A stretch of 64,000 nt of DNA from Ectothiorhodospiraceae bacterium BW-2. GTDB taxonomy: Bacteria > Pseudomonadota > Gammaproteobacteria > Thiohalomonadales > Thiohalomonadaceae. The first letter of the stretch is position 1, and every line of letters begins with the position of its first letter. A model generated the notes under the pieces. That model saw nothing but the letters and a program-made list of their open reading frames with translations. It had not been told where the DNA came from and searched no databases. The stretch is from NCBI GenBank assembly GCA_008375315.1, contig CP032507.1:1477001-1541000 (forward strand), in the 5' to 3' direction. The translations under genes were made by a program, and so were the position numbers. This document shows, in pieces, positions 44,316-55,256 of the stretch.

Positions 44316-47222
44316 ATGAGTCAGGAGTTTACCCCCGGCCAACGCTGGATTTGTGATACCGAACTGCAACTCGGGCTAGGCACGGTGGTGGAGTGTGAGC
44401 CGCGCCGGGTCACCCTTCGCTTTGATAGTTGTGATGAGACTCGTAGCTACGCTCGGGATAACTCCCCCCTGACCCGCATTATTTTTAGTCCGGGCGATAG
44501 TATTAAAACCACAACCGGAGAGCAGCTACAGGTCGATGAGGTGATGCAGCTTCACGGCCTAGTGATCTACAGCGCCATGAGCCTCGATGGTACGGGGGTG
44601 AATGTGCTGGAGAGCGACCTTGATCACCGCCTACAGCTCAATCGCCCCGCCGATCGGCTCTTTAGCGGTCAACTCGATAATCAGAAGTGGGTCTCGCTGC
44701 GCTATCAGAGCTGGCAGCAGCTACAGCAGCTACGCCGCTCACCCCTCTGGGGGCTATCTGGTGTCCGCACCGCCCTCATTCCGCATCAGCTCTATATCGC
44801 CTATGAGGTCGGCAGACGCTATCAGCCACGAGTGCTACTTGCCGATGAGGTCGGTCTAGGCAAAACCATTGAAGCCGGCCTGATTATCCACCAAAAATAT
44901 CTGTCGGGTCAGGCCTCACGGATCCTAATTGTCGTCCCAGAGCCGTTACTGCACCAATGGCTGGTGGAGATGGTGCGCCGCTTTAACCTCAACTTGACTC
45001 TGCTCGATGAGGAGCGCTGCCAACAGCTCGATAGCGAGGGCGACAACCCGTTTTTGAGTCAGCAGTTAGTTCTCAGCGGCCAATCCTTTTTAAGCCACTC
45101 TGTTGAGCGGCGCCAGCAGGCGCTTCAGGCGCAGTGGGATCTCCTCGTGGTCGATGAGGCGCACCATCTACAGTGGAGTGAAGATGAGGTAAGTGATGAC
45201 TACCTAGCGATTGAAGAGCTAGCTCGAACGATCCCTGCGGTACTGCTGCTAACGGCAACCCCAGAGCAGTTCGGTCGGGAGAGCCACTTCTCTCGCCTGC
45301 GGCTACTCGATCCCGACCGCTTCTGTAGCTTTAGTGACTTTATCGAACAGGAGCAGAGCTATGCCCCAATTGCCGATGCCGTTGAACAGCTACTCACTCA
45401 AGCGCCGCTAACGGCTGAATTAGAGCAGCTTATTCGCAACACCGGTATTGAGGGAGATAACCTCACCGCCCTACAACAGCTCCAGAGCGAAGAGAGTTCA
45501 GTACAGCAGCAGGCGCGAACAGAGCTTATCGACCATCTACTCGATCGCCACGGCACCGGACGCATTCTGTTTCGAAACAGCCGTGAACGCATTAGCGGCT
45601 TTCCAGAGCGACAGCTAGTCGCCCACCCGCTGCCGCTGCCGGAGCAGTACCGTCAACCGCTAGATGACTATCTCTGCGCCCTTATCCCCGATGAGCTAAC
45701 CCCCGACAGCGCGCAGTTCCACCCACTGCTCTATCCAGAGCAGCTATGGCAACACGATAGCGAACAGAGCGATGGCTGGACTCGCTTCGATCCCCGCATT
45801 AGCTGGCTCATCGAACAGCTACAGCAACAGCGGCAAGAGAAGATTGTAGCGATAACCGCCACCGCCCAGAGCGCAATCGACATCGCCCACGCCCTGCGCC
45901 ACAGAGCCAACCTCACCACCGCGCTATTCCATGAGCAGATGACGCTGTTAGAGCGCGACCGTGCTGCCGCTTGGTTTGCTGATCGGGAGCAGGGGTGCCA
46001 GCTACTCATCTGCTCCGAGATCGGCAGTGAGGGGCGCAACTTTCAGTTTGCCCACCAGTTGGTACTGTTTGATCTGCCACTCAATCCCGATCTACTAGAG
46101 CAGCGTATCGGCCGGCTCGATAGAATCGGCCAGACCCGTCCGGTGACTATCCACCTCCCCTATCTGGAGGGGAGCCTGCAACAGCTACTCTACCACTGGT
46201 ACCATCAGGGGCTAAACGCCTTTGAACAGACCGCCACTACCGCGCAGAGCTTACAGCAGCGCTTCTGGCCGCAGCTACGACAGAGCATCATCACCCTACA
46301 CCTCGATGAGAGCCTACTGCAACAGCTACAACAGGCCGATGCAACACTGAGACAGCAGCTAAGGCAGGGGCGTAACCGACTGTTAGAGTTTAACTCCTGC
46401 CGCCCCCACATCGCCAATCGACTGGTCGCCGACGCAGAGCAGCTCCAGCAGGATAGACCGTTAACTCACTGGCTAGATCAGCTATTTCACCTAATCGGCG
46501 TCGATGCCGAACCCCACAGCGCCTTTAGCACTATTCTTCGCCCGACCGAGCAGTTTCTGGGCGATTTTATGCCCGATCTAACTAGCGATGGCCTCACCAT
46601 GACCACCCACCGTGCGACGGCGCTAGCTAACGAGTCGCTCCACTTCTTTAGCTGGGAGCACCCGATGGTACAAGAGGCACTAGAGAGCCTATTAAGCAGT
46701 GAACGAGGCAACGCCTCACTCGCCACCTTCAAAGAGCCCCGTTTTGAACCGGGCACCCTGCTGCTAGAGTGCTGGTACCGCCTAGAACCGGCCGGCCACC
46801 ACGCCGGAGAGCTGAGTCGCTACCTCCCGCCACAACTACTGCGTCAAGTGATTGACGATAACCTTCAAGAGTGGAGCAGTTCACTCCCATTCGAGGAGCT
46901 ACAACCGCTACTACAACCGGTAAAACGAGATATCGCCCGTCAGGTAATAGAGCGCTCCCGCCCAGTACTACAACAGCTCTTAAAGCAGAGCGGAGAGCTA
47001 GCTGAGGCGCAACGACCACAACGACTCGCCACCGCACAACAGCTAGCCGAAACAGCGCTACAGCAGGAGATAGATCGGCTACAAGCTCTGGCGCAAATCA
47101 ATGGCCAAGTTCGTTTAGAGGAGCTAACCCACCTACAGCAGCAGCGCCAGCGCTTAGAGCAGCTACTCACCCTCGCCACCTTGCAACTCGATAGCGTTCG
47201 CGTGCTCGTGGTGGTTGATTAA
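44316..47222 (+). CDS. rapA: RNA polymerase-associated helicase RapA
   Basis: RapA is a SWI2/SNF2 ATPase that recycles stalled RNA polymerase. The 968 residues equal the E. coli length. Visible are the N-terminal Tudor-like domains (FTPGQRWICDTELQLGLG), Walker A LADEVGLGKTIEAGL (about 175), VVDEAHHLQW, LLLTATPEQ, SEIGSEGRNFQFA and IGRLDRIGQT. ATG 44316 has GAGGAGA upstream. Its 3' end overlaps the convergent FAD oxidoreductase gene by four bases. Confidence 0.95.
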   Translation: MSQEFTPGQRWICDTELQLGLGTVVECEPRRVTLRFDSCDETRSYARDNSPLTRIIFSPGDSIKTTTGEQLQVDEVMQLHGLVIYSAMSLDGTGVNVLESDLDHRLQLNRPADRLFSGQLDNQKWVSLRYQSWQQLQQLRRSPLWGLSGVRTALIPHQLYIAYEVGRRYQPRVLLADEVGLGKTIEAGLIIHQKYLSGQASRILIVVPEPLLHQWLVEMVRRFNLNLTLLDEERCQQLDSEGDNPFLSQQLVLSGQSFLSHSVERRQQALQAQWDLLVVDEAHHLQWSEDEVSDDYLAIEELARTIPAVLLLTATPEQFGRESHFSRLRLLDPDRFCSFSDFIEQEQSYAPIADAVEQLLTQAPLTAELEQLIRNTGIEGDNLTALQQLQSEESSVQQQARTELIDHLLDRHGTGRILFRNSRERISGFPERQLVAHPLPLPEQYRQPLDDYLCALIPDELTPDSAQFHPLLYPEQLWQHDSEQSDGWTRFDPRISWLIEQLQQQRQEKIVAITATAQSAIDIAHALRHRANLTTALFHEQMTLLERDRAAAWFADREQGCQLLICSEIGSEGRNFQFAHQLVLFDLPLNPDLLEQRIGRLDRIGQTRPVTIHLPYLEGSLQQLLYHWYHQGLNAFEQTATTAQSLQQRFWPQLRQSIITLHLDESLLQQLQQADATLRQQLRQGRNRLLEFNSCRPHIANRLVADAEQLQQDRPLTHWLDQLFHLIGVDAEPHSAFSTILRPTEQFLGDFMPDLTSDGLTMTTHRATALANESLHFFSWEHPMVQEALESLLSSERGNASLATFKEPRFEPGTLLLECWYRLEPAGHHAGELSRYLPPQLLRQVIDDNLQEWSSSLPFEELQPLLQPVKRDIARQVIERSRPVLQQLLKQSGELAEAQRPQRLATAQQLAETALQQEIDRLQALAQINGQVRLEELTHLQQQRQRLEQLLTLATLQLDSVRVLVVVD

Positions 47223-48271
47223 GAGCTACGCTGAAATCGCGCCATATCGACCATAATCGGCAAAGGACGGTTATCGAGCAGCCACTGTGCCATCAATTGG
47301 CTGTAGTGGGGGATCTGTAGCGAACCTTTCGCACCAAAACCGTTAAATATCGCCATCTGTGGCCAGTGCCGATGGCCTCCTAATAGCGGTTGACGATCCA
47401 CCACTGATGCTCTCACCCCAGCGAGGTGGTGAGCAAGACGATAGGAGAGCGGCTCAACCGCGCCCTGTAACTGCCGCTGTAACTGTGCGGCGACGGTAGG
47501 CGTCGGCTGCTGATCGAGCTGCCGCCACTCAAAATTGGCCCCCAAACGCCAACTCTGATCGTGCCGAGGCAGGAGCCATAACCCGCAATTAAGCCAAAAC
47601 GACCAGCTTAACCCGACCTCTGTTAGGGTCAAAATCTCCCCCTTAGCACTCTGCCACGGCAGTGTCGCAAACAGCTCATTCGCTGCCGCCTGATAGCCCT
47701 GACACCAGATAACGCTCTCAAACCGCTCCCCCTGCCACACTAGCGGATACTGAGGTTGGAACTGCTGCGGCTCCACCGTCGCCTCACACCAACGAATGTG
47801 AGGTAACTGCTGACGCGCCTGTTGCAGATAGCTCAAGGTATCCAGATAGCCGCTACAGCCAATCTCAAGCGCCAACTCCCCCTTTAAGCGCTGCAAGCCT
47901 AGCTGCTCGCCCGCAAGCTGCCGTTTAACCAGGCCCCCATAGTCGTTATGGCGCCACTTAGTCGCCCAGAGCCGCTGTTGATCACCATCGAGCAGCCGCC
48001 ACTGCGGCAAGGGATACCAAAATTGAGTGTGCCACTGCTGCTCTAGTTGCCGATAAAAGTGCAGCGCCTGCCGGTAGAGCGGCTCGAATTGAGCGATCAC
48101 CCCCAGCCGCCTCCCCATCATCGGATTAATGAGACCGGCCGCTACCGCAGAGGTGCTCTGCAAGCGGCCACAATCGGCCACCGTGACCGCGGCCCCTCGA
48201 CGCGACAGCTCTAGCGCCAGGGTTGTTCCGGCCAAACCCGCACCCACAATCAGATAGCGATTAGATGACAT
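47219..48271 (-). CDS. FAD-dependent oxidoreductase, DAO family
   Basis: The dinucleotide motif VGAGLAGTTLALELSRRG at the N-terminus and a C-terminal GVRASVVDRQPLLGG and FNGFGAKGSLQIPHYS follow the D-amino-acid-oxidase fold. The C-terminal pattern resembles the oxidase half of MnmC, but the N-terminal methyltransferase domain is absent. The substrate is unknown; amino-acid or modified-tRNA oxidation is possible. Confidence 0.82.
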   Translation of the reverse strand: MSSNRYLIVGAGLAGTTLALELSRRGAAVTVADCGRLQSTSAVAAGLINPMMGRRLGVIAQFEPLYRQALHFYRQLEQQWHTQFWYPLPQWRLLDGDQQRLWATKWRHNDYGGLVKRQLAGEQLGLQRLKGELALEIGCSGYLDTLSYLQQARQQLPHIRWCEATVEPQQFQPQYPLVWQGERFESVIWCQGYQAAANELFATLPWQSAKGEILTLTEVGLSWSFWLNCGLWLLPRHDQSWRLGANFEWRQLDQQPTPTVAAQLQRQLQGAVEPLSYRLAHHLAGVRASVVDRQPLLGGHRHWPQMAIFNGFGAKGSLQIPHYSQLMAQWLLDNRPLPIMVDMARFQRSS

Positions 48272-48325
48272 AGCGGTCGAGTCGTTGTACCATAAATTTT
48301 TAACCCCAGCCGGAGCTTAACTAGC

Positions 48326-48928
48326 ATGTCACCAGAAGAGATCGAAGAGAGACTCAACAAGCTGCGTGAAAAATACCAGTTTGTCAAAGAGACTTGGGCC
48401 AGAGCCGGTAACCGCCAAATGCTCAACTTTATCGTAGAGATCGGCCCAAGGCTATTTCAGTGCGAACGGGTCAGTATTTTTATCCACGATCCGGCGGCCA
48501 ATAACGCTTGGCTGCTCTGCGGTACCGATCTGCGGGAGCGGCAGATTATCGTCAGCAAATCGAACTCCTTTGTGGGTCAAGTGATCCATAACCGCCGCTT
48601 AATGAGCAAGTTTAATATGATTCACCAAAAAGGGGCTCATCAAGATATCGACCTTGAAACCGGATTTATGACCCGCAATGCGATGTGTGCTCCGATGATG
48701 GATAGCACCGGCGATCGGGTCATCGGTGCCATAGAGCTACTCAATAAGAGAGAGGCACAGGCTTTTAATGACGAAGACCAACGCTACCTAGAGAAGGTTA
48801 TCGGCCATATCGACAACCAAGTCGAGATTATCTATCAACGACAGGAGTTGGTCAAAATTGCCCAAGAGATCCAGATAAAGATCAATAAGCTTAAATTAAA
48901 ACTAACCCCACGAGAGGGGGAACATTGA
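48326..48928 (+). CDS. GAF domain protein
   Basis: The 200-residue protein is mostly one GAF domain (about 25-170; RLFQCERVSIFIHD, SFVGQVIHNRR, MCAPMMDSTGDRVIGAIELLNK) between helices that could form coiled coils. No output domain is present, so it may sense a ligand and act on another protein. It is a single gene between oppositely oriented genes. Confidence 0.85.
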   Translation: MSPEEIEERLNKLREKYQFVKETWARAGNRQMLNFIVEIGPRLFQCERVSIFIHDPAANNAWLLCGTDLRERQIIVSKSNSFVGQVIHNRRLMSKFNMIHQKGAHQDIDLETGFMTRNAMCAPMMDSTGDRVIGAIELLNKREAQAFNDEDQRYLEKVIGHIDNQVEIIYQRQELVKIAQEIQIKINKLKLKLTPREGEH

Positions 48929-48933
48929 GAGCC

Positions 48934-49383
48934 CTAACCAAGACGCGCCCTGATTTGGGCGCTCACCTTGCCCATCTCGGCCCGCCCTTGTAGCTGCGGC
49001 TTTAGGAGGCCCATCACCTTGCCCATCTCCTTCATTGAACTCGCACCGCTCTGCTCAATCGCCTCAGTAATGAGCCTATCAATCTCTTCTAATGTCAGCG
49101 GCTGCGGCATATAGGTTTGAATCACCTCAATTTCAGCCTGCTCTTTAGCGGCTAAATCCTCTCTTGCTGCCTTCTGGTACTGCTCAATAGAGTCGCGGCG
49201 CTGCTTAACCATCTTTTCTAGTATCGCCACCACCTGAGTCTCATCAAGCTCGATACGCTCATCGACCTCGCGCTGCTTCAGCGCAGCTAAAATCAGACGA
49301 ATCGTGCCAAGGCGCTCCTTCTCCTTGTTTCGCATGGCAACTTTCATATCCTCTTGAATCGCTGCCTTTAAGTCGCAAGACAT
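48934..49383 (-). CDS. yqeY: GatB/YqeY family protein
   Basis: The 149-residue protein has the family segments DMKVAMRNKEKERLGTIRLILAALKQ and MGKVMGLLKPQLQGRAEMGKVS. YqeY shares the tRNA-binding tail domain of GatB. Its position directly after rpsU is the common gammaproteobacterial order. Confidence 0.93.
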   Translation of the reverse strand: MSCDLKAAIQEDMKVAMRNKEKERLGTIRLILAALKQREVDERIELDETQVVAILEKMVKQRRDSIEQYQKAAREDLAAKEQAEIEVIQTYMPQPLTLEEIDRLITEAIEQSGASSMKEMGKVMGLLKPQLQGRAEMGKVSAQIRARLG

Positions 49384-49424
49384 ATATGCAATCTCTCTCA
49401 GCTTAGGTCGTTCGGGGGCTAGTG

Positions 49425-49640
49425 TTAGTAGAGGCGGCGGGTACGCAGCTGTTCACGAATCGTCTTCTTAAACTGGCGCTTGCAGGCGGCGGCAAATTTG
49501 CGCTTGCGAACCGAGGTCGGCTTCTCATACGCCTGACGGCGGCGCACTTCAGACAAAACACCCGCTTTTTCACAGCTACGCTTGAAACGGCGCAGAGCAA
49601 TATCGAACGGCTCGTTCTCTTTTACACGAACAGATGGCAT
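49425..49640 (-). CDS. rpsU: 30S ribosomal protein S21
   Basis: From ATG 49640 the 71 residues are a full S21 ([20 protein letters not shown]). AGAGGTG precedes the start. It begins the rpsU-yqeY leftward pair. Confidence 0.97.
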   Translation of the reverse strand: MPSVRVKENEPFDIALRRFKRSCEKAGVLSEVRRRQAYEKPTSVRKRKFAAACKRQFKKTIREQLRTRRLY

Positions 49641-49771
49641 TAAATTTTCACCTCTAACAGAATGGGGTTGCAGATTAAGTCCACTGCAGGGCAAACCCTA
49701 CAGATAAAGAGCGCGGATTTTACTCGCATCGGCTTGAAAAAGCAAAGTCGATTTAACGCAAAGCAGCTAAA

Positions 49772-50584
49772 TCAGCGTAGATTTTTATCATCCGACTCAT
49801 ATTGATCCAGCATCTGCTCCATCGCCTCATCCTCTTTGAGATTAATGATCTGCTGAAAGTAGCGCGAAAACCAGAGCCCGAACTCAAACAGCAACCACAT
49901 CGGCAGCGCTAGTAGCGTTTGGGAGATCACATCAGGGGGGGTTAGAAACATACCGATCACAAACACCCCGACAATAATGTAGGGCCGTTTAGCTTGGAGT
50001 GAAGTGACTGTGGAGGCACCGGTAATAATTAACAGCACCACCACAACCGGTACCTCAAAGGCGATGCCAAAGGCGAAGAAGAGTTTTAGGACAAAGTCGA
50101 GATATTTGGCAATATCGGTCATTACCGCCACCCCCTCGGGAGCCACCGAGGTAAAGAAGCCAAACACCAGCGGAAAGACCACATAGTAAGCAAAGACCAT
50201 GCCAGCATAGAAGAGCAGTGTGCTAGAGACCAGCAGCGGCACAATTAACCGCTTCTCATGCTGATAGATCCCCGGTGCCACAAAGGCCCATAACTGATAG
50301 AGCAGGTAGGGGATGGCGATAAAAATAGCCAATACCAGCGTCAATTTGAAGGGGGTTAAAAAAGGCGAGGTAACCTCGGTAGCGATCATGCTCCCCCCCT
50401 CTGGCAGATGGGCTAGCAGCGGCTCAGCTAAAAAGGTGTAGAGATCGTTGGCAAAGGGGAAGAGCGCTAAAAAGATCAGCAAAATCACCAGTAGCATTCT
50501 TAGTACTCTATCGCGCAGTTCGATCAGATGAGCGATAAAGGGCTGTTCGGCATCGTTAGCGTTGGAGTTGGTTTGATCGTTCAT
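49772..50584 (-). CDS. tatC: Sec-independent translocase TatC
   Basis: TatC is the receptor for twin-arginine signal peptides. Six transmembrane helices are visible, with HLIELRDRVLRML, the conserved FAYYVVFP and GIAFEVPVVVVLL. The start overlaps the tatB stop (ATGA). Confidence 0.97.
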   Translation of the reverse strand: MNDQTNSNANDAEQPFIAHLIELRDRVLRMLLVILLIFLALFPFANDLYTFLAEPLLAHLPEGGSMIATEVTSPFLTPFKLTLVLAIFIAIPYLLYQLWAFVAPGIYQHEKRLIVPLLVSSTLLFYAGMVFAYYVVFPLVFGFFTSVAPEGVAVMTDIAKYLDFVLKLFFAFGIAFEVPVVVVLLIITGASTVTSLQAKRPYIIVGVFVIGMFLTPPDVISQTLLALPMWLLFEFGLWFSRYFQQIINLKEDEAMEQMLDQYESDDKNLR

Positions 50585-51030
50585 GCAGTGGAGTTACCGG
50601 CGGCAGGTGCAGTGGATGAGGCAGTTGCACCTGTTGAGTCAGCTAAATTAGGCGCGGCGGTAGCATCAGTCGTGGATGGTATCGATGGTGTCGATGGTGT
50701 CGATGGCTCCGACTCTTTAGGGGGAGTTGTACGCTTCATTGAGGCTTCATCGGCCACATCATCCCACACCTCTAGCTCCCGTTTAAGGGCGCTCCCCTCC
50801 TCCATGATTTCGTGCAGGGGATTGCTCTGCGCCTGCTCACGGATAATCCGCTGTAGCTCTTCCGCCTTGAACTCTCTATCGATATCCTGTTTGACGCTAT
50901 TGACAAAGCGACGCATCTTGCCAAACCAGTAGCCCGCTTTGCGAGCCACCCCAGGCAGTCGCTCCGGTCCGATGACCAGTAGCGCCACAATGGCAACAAC
51001 GATCATCTCCCAAAAGCTGATATCAAACAT
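50581..51030 (-). CDS. tatB: Sec-independent translocase TatB
   Basis: The single N-terminal helix with IVAIVALLVIGPERLPG, then the amphipathic helix and an acidic tail, fit TatB. The tail holds a Ser/Thr/Pro repeat (TPSTPSIPST) encoded by a short tandem repeat near 50675-50710. It is 27 bases after tatA. Confidence 0.95.
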   Translation of the reverse strand: MFDISFWEMIVVAIVALLVIGPERLPGVARKAGYWFGKMRRFVNSVKQDIDREFKAEELQRIIREQAQSNPLHEIMEEGSALKRELEVWDDVADEASMKRTTPPKESEPSTPSTPSIPSTTDATAAPNLADSTGATASSTAPAAGNSTA

Positions 51031-51057
51031 GGCAACTGCCTCGGGGGGTAGGTTGGG

Positions 51058-51315
51058 TTAACTACGCTGCTTATCACCTTCGCGGGTCGCTTGGGCGTCG
51101 ATAATCCGCCCCTCGCGCTGCTCTAGCACTCTGTTATCGCCATCCTCGCTACTCTCATCGCTACCCTTTTTATCTTTGTCGCCCTCTTTGACGGCCGATT
51201 TAAACCCCTTGACCGCACCACCGAGATCAGCACCGATATTGCGTAATTTTTTGGTGCCAAACAGCAAGATAACGATGCCAAGAATGATTAACAGTTGCCA
51301 AATACTAATGCCCAT
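51058..51315 (-). CDS. tatA: Sec-independent translocase TatA
   Basis: The 85-residue pore subunit has [23 protein letters not shown] and an amphipathic helix (FKSAVKEGD). It follows the HIT gene and starts the tatABC set. Confidence 0.96.
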   Translation of the reverse strand: MGISIWQLLIILGIVILLFGTKKLRNIGADLGGAVKGFKSAVKEGDKDKKGSDESSEDGDNRVLEQREGRIIDAQATREGDKQRS

Positions 51316-51370
51316 GTCTGCTCCTTTCGGGGTGAGTTGGTTGGTGGGGTAGGGATAGAGGTGTTGTTAG

Positions 51371-51706
51371 CTAAAAACCGGGCAGGCGTCCGCCACCTAA
51401 GAGGTGGTAGTGGATGTGAAACACCTCCTGTCCGCCACCACGACCGGTATTGATGATGGTGCGAAAACCGTCTTCGAGCCCCTGCTCTGCCGCTAGTTTG
51501 GGCAAAAGTAGGGTGAGATAGCCCATTAACTCGCTATCTTCGGCCGTCAGTTCATTTAGGCTGGCGATATGTTTTTTCGGAATCACCAACAGGTGCGTCG
51601 CCGCCTTAGGGGCGATATCGCGAAACACTTTAACGTTATCATCTTCATAGAGTGTATCCGAGGGGATATCACCGGCGATAATTTTACAAAACAGACAGTC
51701 ACTCAT
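51371..51706 (-). CDS. HIT family nucleotide hydrolase (HinT-like)
   Basis: The histidine triad HIHYHLLGG is at the C-terminus, and [19 protein letters not shown] at the N-terminus carries the zinc-type CxxC. It probably hydrolyses adenosine phosphoramidates. It overlaps hisE by four bases. Confidence 0.94.
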   Translation of the reverse strand: MSDCLFCKIIAGDIPSDTLYEDDNVKVFRDIAPKAATHLLVIPKKHIASLNELTAEDSELMGYLTLLLPKLAAEQGLEDGFRTIINTGRGGGQEVFHIHYHLLGGGRLPGF

Positions 51707-52029
51707 GGGTTAGTTTTACTCCGGGCAGCTTTTTCATCTAGGCCTGAGAGGCCGAAACGGCGCTCAAGCTCCTGCAAAATTTGATTGGGATGGAGATTCA
51801 AGTGGCTTAACATCACTAGGGTATGAAACCACAGATCGGCAGTTTCGTAAATAACCGCTTCCCGACTCTCCCCTTTAGCGGCAATAATCGTCTCGGTCGC
51901 CTCTTCGCCCACCTTTTGTAGGATCGAGTCGATCCCTTTGTGGTGGAGGGAGGCGACATAGGAGCTATCGGGAGCGGCCTGCTTGCGTTGCTCTAGCACT
52001 TCGGCTAGACGGGTTAGGGTATCACTCAT
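51703..52029 (-). CDS. hisE: Phosphoribosyl-ATP pyrophosphatase
   Basis: This catalyses step two of histidine synthesis. The MazG-like fold shows [15 protein letters not shown] and [13 protein letters not shown]. At 108 residues it is a separate gene from hisI. Confidence 0.96.
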   Translation of the reverse strand: MSDTLTRLAEVLEQRKQAAPDSSYVASLHHKGIDSILQKVGEEATETIIAAKGESREAVIYETADLWFHTLVMLSHLNLHPNQILQELERRFGLSGLDEKAARSKTNP

Positions 52030-52412
52030 CTCGCTTCACCGTAAATCTGGTTTGGGTCTTTGAGCACCGGCTCAACCGCCTGCCAGCTCTCTTGCTCAAG
52101 CTGATGGTAGAAGCAGCTATGGCGGCCTGTGTGGCAGGCGATACCGCCCACCTGCTCAATGGTCAATAGAATCACATCTTTATCGCAGTCGGTACGAATA
52201 GCCACAATTCTCTGTGTATGGCCCGACTCCTCGCCCTTGTGCCAAAGGCGTTGGCGTGAGCGCGACCAGTAGATCGCCTCACCTAACTGCTGGCTCTTTA
52301 ATAGCGCCTCTCGGTTCATCCAGGCGAACATCACCACCTTACCATCCGCCTCTTGCGCGATCGCTGGCATGAGCCCCTCGCGATCCCACTTTAACTCATC
52401 GAGCCAGCTCAT
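52026..52412 (-). CDS. hisI: Phosphoribosyl-AMP cyclohydrolase
   Basis: This catalyses step three of histidine synthesis. Zinc and magnesium residues are seen in DCDKDVIL and [11 protein letters not shown]. The 128 residues overlap hisE and hisF by four bases each. Confidence 0.96.
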   Translation of the reverse strand: MSWLDELKWDREGLMPAIAQEADGKVVMFAWMNREALLKSQQLGEAIYWSRSRQRLWHKGEESGHTQRIVAIRTDCDKDVILLTIEQVGGIACHTGRHSCFYHQLEQESWQAVEPVLKDPNQIYGEAR

Positions 52413-53182
52413 AGCCGCACCTCAATCCCCGCCTCGGCCAGATGCTGCTTGGCCGCTCTAATCGAGTAGGTGCCAAAGTGGAAGATGCTGGCAGCTAATA
52501 CCGCTTCGGCGTGTCCCTCGGTGATACCCGCAACTAGGTGATCTAGCTCGCCAACCCCACCTGAGGCGATCACCGGCACCGCTACCGCATCGCTAATCGC
52601 CCGAGTTAGGGCGAGATCAAAGCCTATTTTAGTCCCGTCACGATCCATACTGGTGAGCAAAATTTCACCCGCACCGTAGTTGACCATCCGTGTTGCCCAC
52701 TCAACGGCGTCAATGCCGGTTCGCTGGCGGCCGCCGTGGGTAAAAATCTCCCACCGCAGCGGGGCCTCCGCTTCTGAGACCTGTTTAGCATCAATAGCAA
52801 CGACAATACATTGAGAGCCGAACTTGTCAGCCGCCTGTTTGACAAACTCGGGCCGTTTAACGGCGGCAGAGTTGATACCGACCTTATCGGCACCGGCATT
52901 GAGCATACGGCGAATATCGGCCACTTCACGAATCCCCCCCCCGACGGTGAGCGGAATAAAGACCTCACCGGCGACCTGCTCGACCACATGCACCATCGTG
53001 GCGCGATTATCAGAGGTGGCGGTAATATCGAGAAAGGTGATCTCATCCGCCCCCTGCTGATCATAGCGCTTGGCCACCTCGACCGGATCGCCTGCATCAC
53101 GAATATCGACAAACTGCACCCCTTTAACCACACGGCCATTATCGACATCAAGACAGGGGATAATTCGCTTCGCCAGTGCCAT
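52409..53182 (-). CDS. hisF: Imidazole glycerol phosphate synthase subunit HisF
   Basis: This is the cyclase subunit, a TIM barrel with [14 protein letters not shown], the phosphate-binding VGGGIR and the second catalytic aspartate in [11 protein letters not shown]. It pairs with HisH to make IGP and AICAR. Confidence 0.97.
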   Translation of the reverse strand: MALAKRIIPCLDVDNGRVVKGVQFVDIRDAGDPVEVAKRYDQQGADEITFLDITATSDNRATMVHVVEQVAGEVFIPLTVGGGIREVADIRRMLNAGADKVGINSAAVKRPEFVKQAADKFGSQCIVVAIDAKQVSEAEAPLRWEIFTHGGRQRTGIDAVEWATRMVNYGAGEILLTSMDRDGTKIGFDLALTRAISDAVAVPVIASGGVGELDHLVAGITEGHAEAVLAASIFHFGTYSIRAAKQHLAEAGIEVRL

Positions 53183-53925
53183 TAGAGCGCTCCGGCTAGC
53201 TCATCGGCTAGCTGCTGCCCCTCGCTAAAGTCGAGACTCCCTTCGTAGATCGCCCGACCGGTAATCGCTCCGATAATGCCGCTAGCGGCGACTTGAGCTA
53301 AGCGGCGAATATCGTCCAAATGGGTAATGCCACCGCTTGCAATCACCGGAATCGAGATCGCCTCAGCCAGAGCCGCCGTCTGTTCGACATTCACCCCCTG
53401 CATCATCCCATCGCGGCTAATATCGGTATAGACGATAGCGCTCACCCCCACCTGCTCAAAGCTCTTTGCCAGATCAATCGCCTTAACATCGGTCACATCG
53501 GCCCAGCCGGAGACGGCCACCTGCCCCTCTTTCGCATCGATACCGACAATAATATGGCCCTCAAACTCGCTACATAGTTGGCGTACAAATTCAGGCTCCT
53601 CTACCGCCTTGGTGCCGATAATCGTATAGCTGACTCCGGCGAGTAGATAGCTCTCTACCGTAGCGAGATCACGAATACCGCCACCGATTTGAATTGGCAG
53701 CGTAGGGTAGGCTCTGCTAATGGCCGTCACCACCTCGCTATTCACCGGCTCACCGGCAAAGGCACCGTTTAAATCGACTAGGTGGAGGCGGCGGCAACCA
53801 GCATCGACCCAACGCTGCGCCACCGAGATAGGATCGGTCGAAAATTGGGTGCTCTCCTCCATCCGTCCCTGACGCAGGCGGACGCAGTGGCCATCTTTGA
53901 GATCAATTGCAGGAATCAGTAGCAT
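53182..53925 (-). CDS. hisA: Phosphoribosylformimino-5-aminoimidazole carboxamide ribotide isomerase
   Basis: This TIM-barrel isomerase has [25 protein letters not shown] and [14 protein letters not shown]. The stop shares one base with the hisF start. Confidence 0.97.
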   Translation of the reverse strand: MLLIPAIDLKDGHCVRLRQGRMEESTQFSTDPISVAQRWVDAGCRRLHLVDLNGAFAGEPVNSEVVTAISRAYPTLPIQIGGGIRDLATVESYLLAGVSYTIIGTKAVEEPEFVRQLCSEFEGHIIVGIDAKEGQVAVSGWADVTDVKAIDLAKSFEQVGVSAIVYTDISRDGMMQGVNVEQTAALAEAISIPVIASGGITHLDDIRRLAQVAASGIIGAITGRAIYEGSLDFSEGQQLADELAGAL

Positions 53926-53937
53926 CGGTGGTAATCC

Positions 53938-54585
53938 TTAGGCGTCACCGCTCCAGTTAAGAAAGTTATGGTAGAGCTGTAGTCCGTCATGCTGGCTCTT
54001 TTCGGGATGAAACTGTACCGCAAAACAGTTGTCGCGGCCGATGGCGGCGCAGAACTCAACGCCATGGTAGCAGCTAGCGCGGCACTCTTGCCCGTTGGTA
54101 GGCTCGGCATAATAGCTATGAACAAAGTAGAAGCGGCTCTCTTGGGCAATATGGTGCCATAGCGGGTGGTTATCGTGGTAGCGAACCCGATTCCAGCCCA
54201 TGTGAGGGACCTTTAGCGCCGTGCCGCTAACGGCATCAACTAAGTGATCACCAAAAAAACGCACCTCCCCCTCAAATAGCCCTAGCGCAGCGGTACCGCC
54301 ATTCTCCTCGCTGTGGGTTAGTAGTGCCTGCATACCAACACAGACACCGAGAAACGGCTTGTTAACAACGACTTCACGCACCACCTCATCGACCCCTAAC
54401 CGTACCATTTCGGCGATACAATCACGCATCGCCCCCACACCTGGGAGCACGACTCGATCAGCTCTCCGAATCTGGTCGCCATCGCAGGTGACCACAACAC
54501 GATGCTCCCCAGCATGCTCCAGCGCTTTGGCCACCGAATGGAGGTTACCCATTCCGTAATCGATCACAGCAACCGTTTGCCCCAT
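53938..54585 (-). CDS. hisH: Imidazole glycerol phosphate synthase subunit HisH
   Basis: This glutamine amidotransferase subunit has the nucleophile in GVCVGMQ, the His/Glu pair in QFHPEKS and the start [12 protein letters not shown]. The start directly follows the hisB stop with no gap. Confidence 0.97.
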   Translation of the reverse strand: MGQTVAVIDYGMGNLHSVAKALEHAGEHRVVVTCDGDQIRRADRVVLPGVGAMRDCIAEMVRLGVDEVVREVVVNKPFLGVCVGMQALLTHSEENGGTAALGLFEGEVRFFGDHLVDAVSGTALKVPHMGWNRVRYHDNHPLWHHIAQESRFYFVHSYYAEPTNGQECRASCYHGVEFCAAIGRDNCFAVQFHPEKSQHDGLQLYHNFLNWSGDA

Positions 54586-55179
54586 CTACAGCGCTCCTTT
54601 GGTTGAGGCGAGAGCACCGGCAGAGCGCAGATCGAACTCGACCGCCATTCGTAGTGCCCGGCCAAAGGCCTTAAAGATCGTCTCTGCAATATGGTGTGAG
54701 TTGCGACCGCGCAGAGTATCGATATGCAGGGTTAGGTGGGCATGGTTAACAAAACCTTGAAAAAATTCGTAAATAAGCTCGGTATCGAAACTGCCGAGGG
54801 TGGCTGAGGGGAAGTCGGCCTGAAACACCAGCCCGGGACGGCCAGAGAGATCGACTACCACTCTCGATAGCGCCTCATCTAAAGGGACATAGGCATAGCC
54901 GTAACGGTTAATGCCCCGTTTATCGCCCACCGCTTTCGCAAACGCTTGGCCTAAGGTAATGCCGATATCTTCCGTGGTATGGTGGCCATCAATGTGGAGA
55001 TCGCCCTGCGCCTCAATGGTAAGATCCATCATCCCGTGACGGGCGACCTGATCTAGCATGTGATCTAAAAAGGGGATACCACTATGGAGCGCCTGCTGGC
55101 CAGCACCATCCAGATTTAGGCGGACACTGATATTGGTTTCGAGGGTTTTGCGGCAAACTTCGGCCTGTCTTGAACTCAT
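54586..55179 (-). CDS. hisB: Imidazoleglycerol-phosphate dehydratase (monofunctional)
   Basis: The 197 residues include [30 protein letters not shown] and [14 protein letters not shown], the manganese-binding motifs. It lacks the phosphatase domain found in the E. coli enzyme. First gene of the hisBHAFIE-HIT-tatABC run. Confidence 0.97.
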   Translation of the reverse strand: MSSRQAEVCRKTLETNISVRLNLDGAGQQALHSGIPFLDHMLDQVARHGMMDLTIEAQGDLHIDGHHTTEDIGITLGQAFAKAVGDKRGINRYGYAYVPLDEALSRVVVDLSGRPGLVFQADFPSATLGSFDTELIYEFFQGFVNHAHLTLHIDTLRGRNSHHIAETIFKAFGRALRMAVEFDLRSAGALASTKGAL

Positions 55180-55256
55180 TTGCGGTCTATTGAATCAGCT
55201 TCGGTAACTTAATAAAGAGTCGCCATGATAGCGACAAATCGGCACGATGCAAGGGG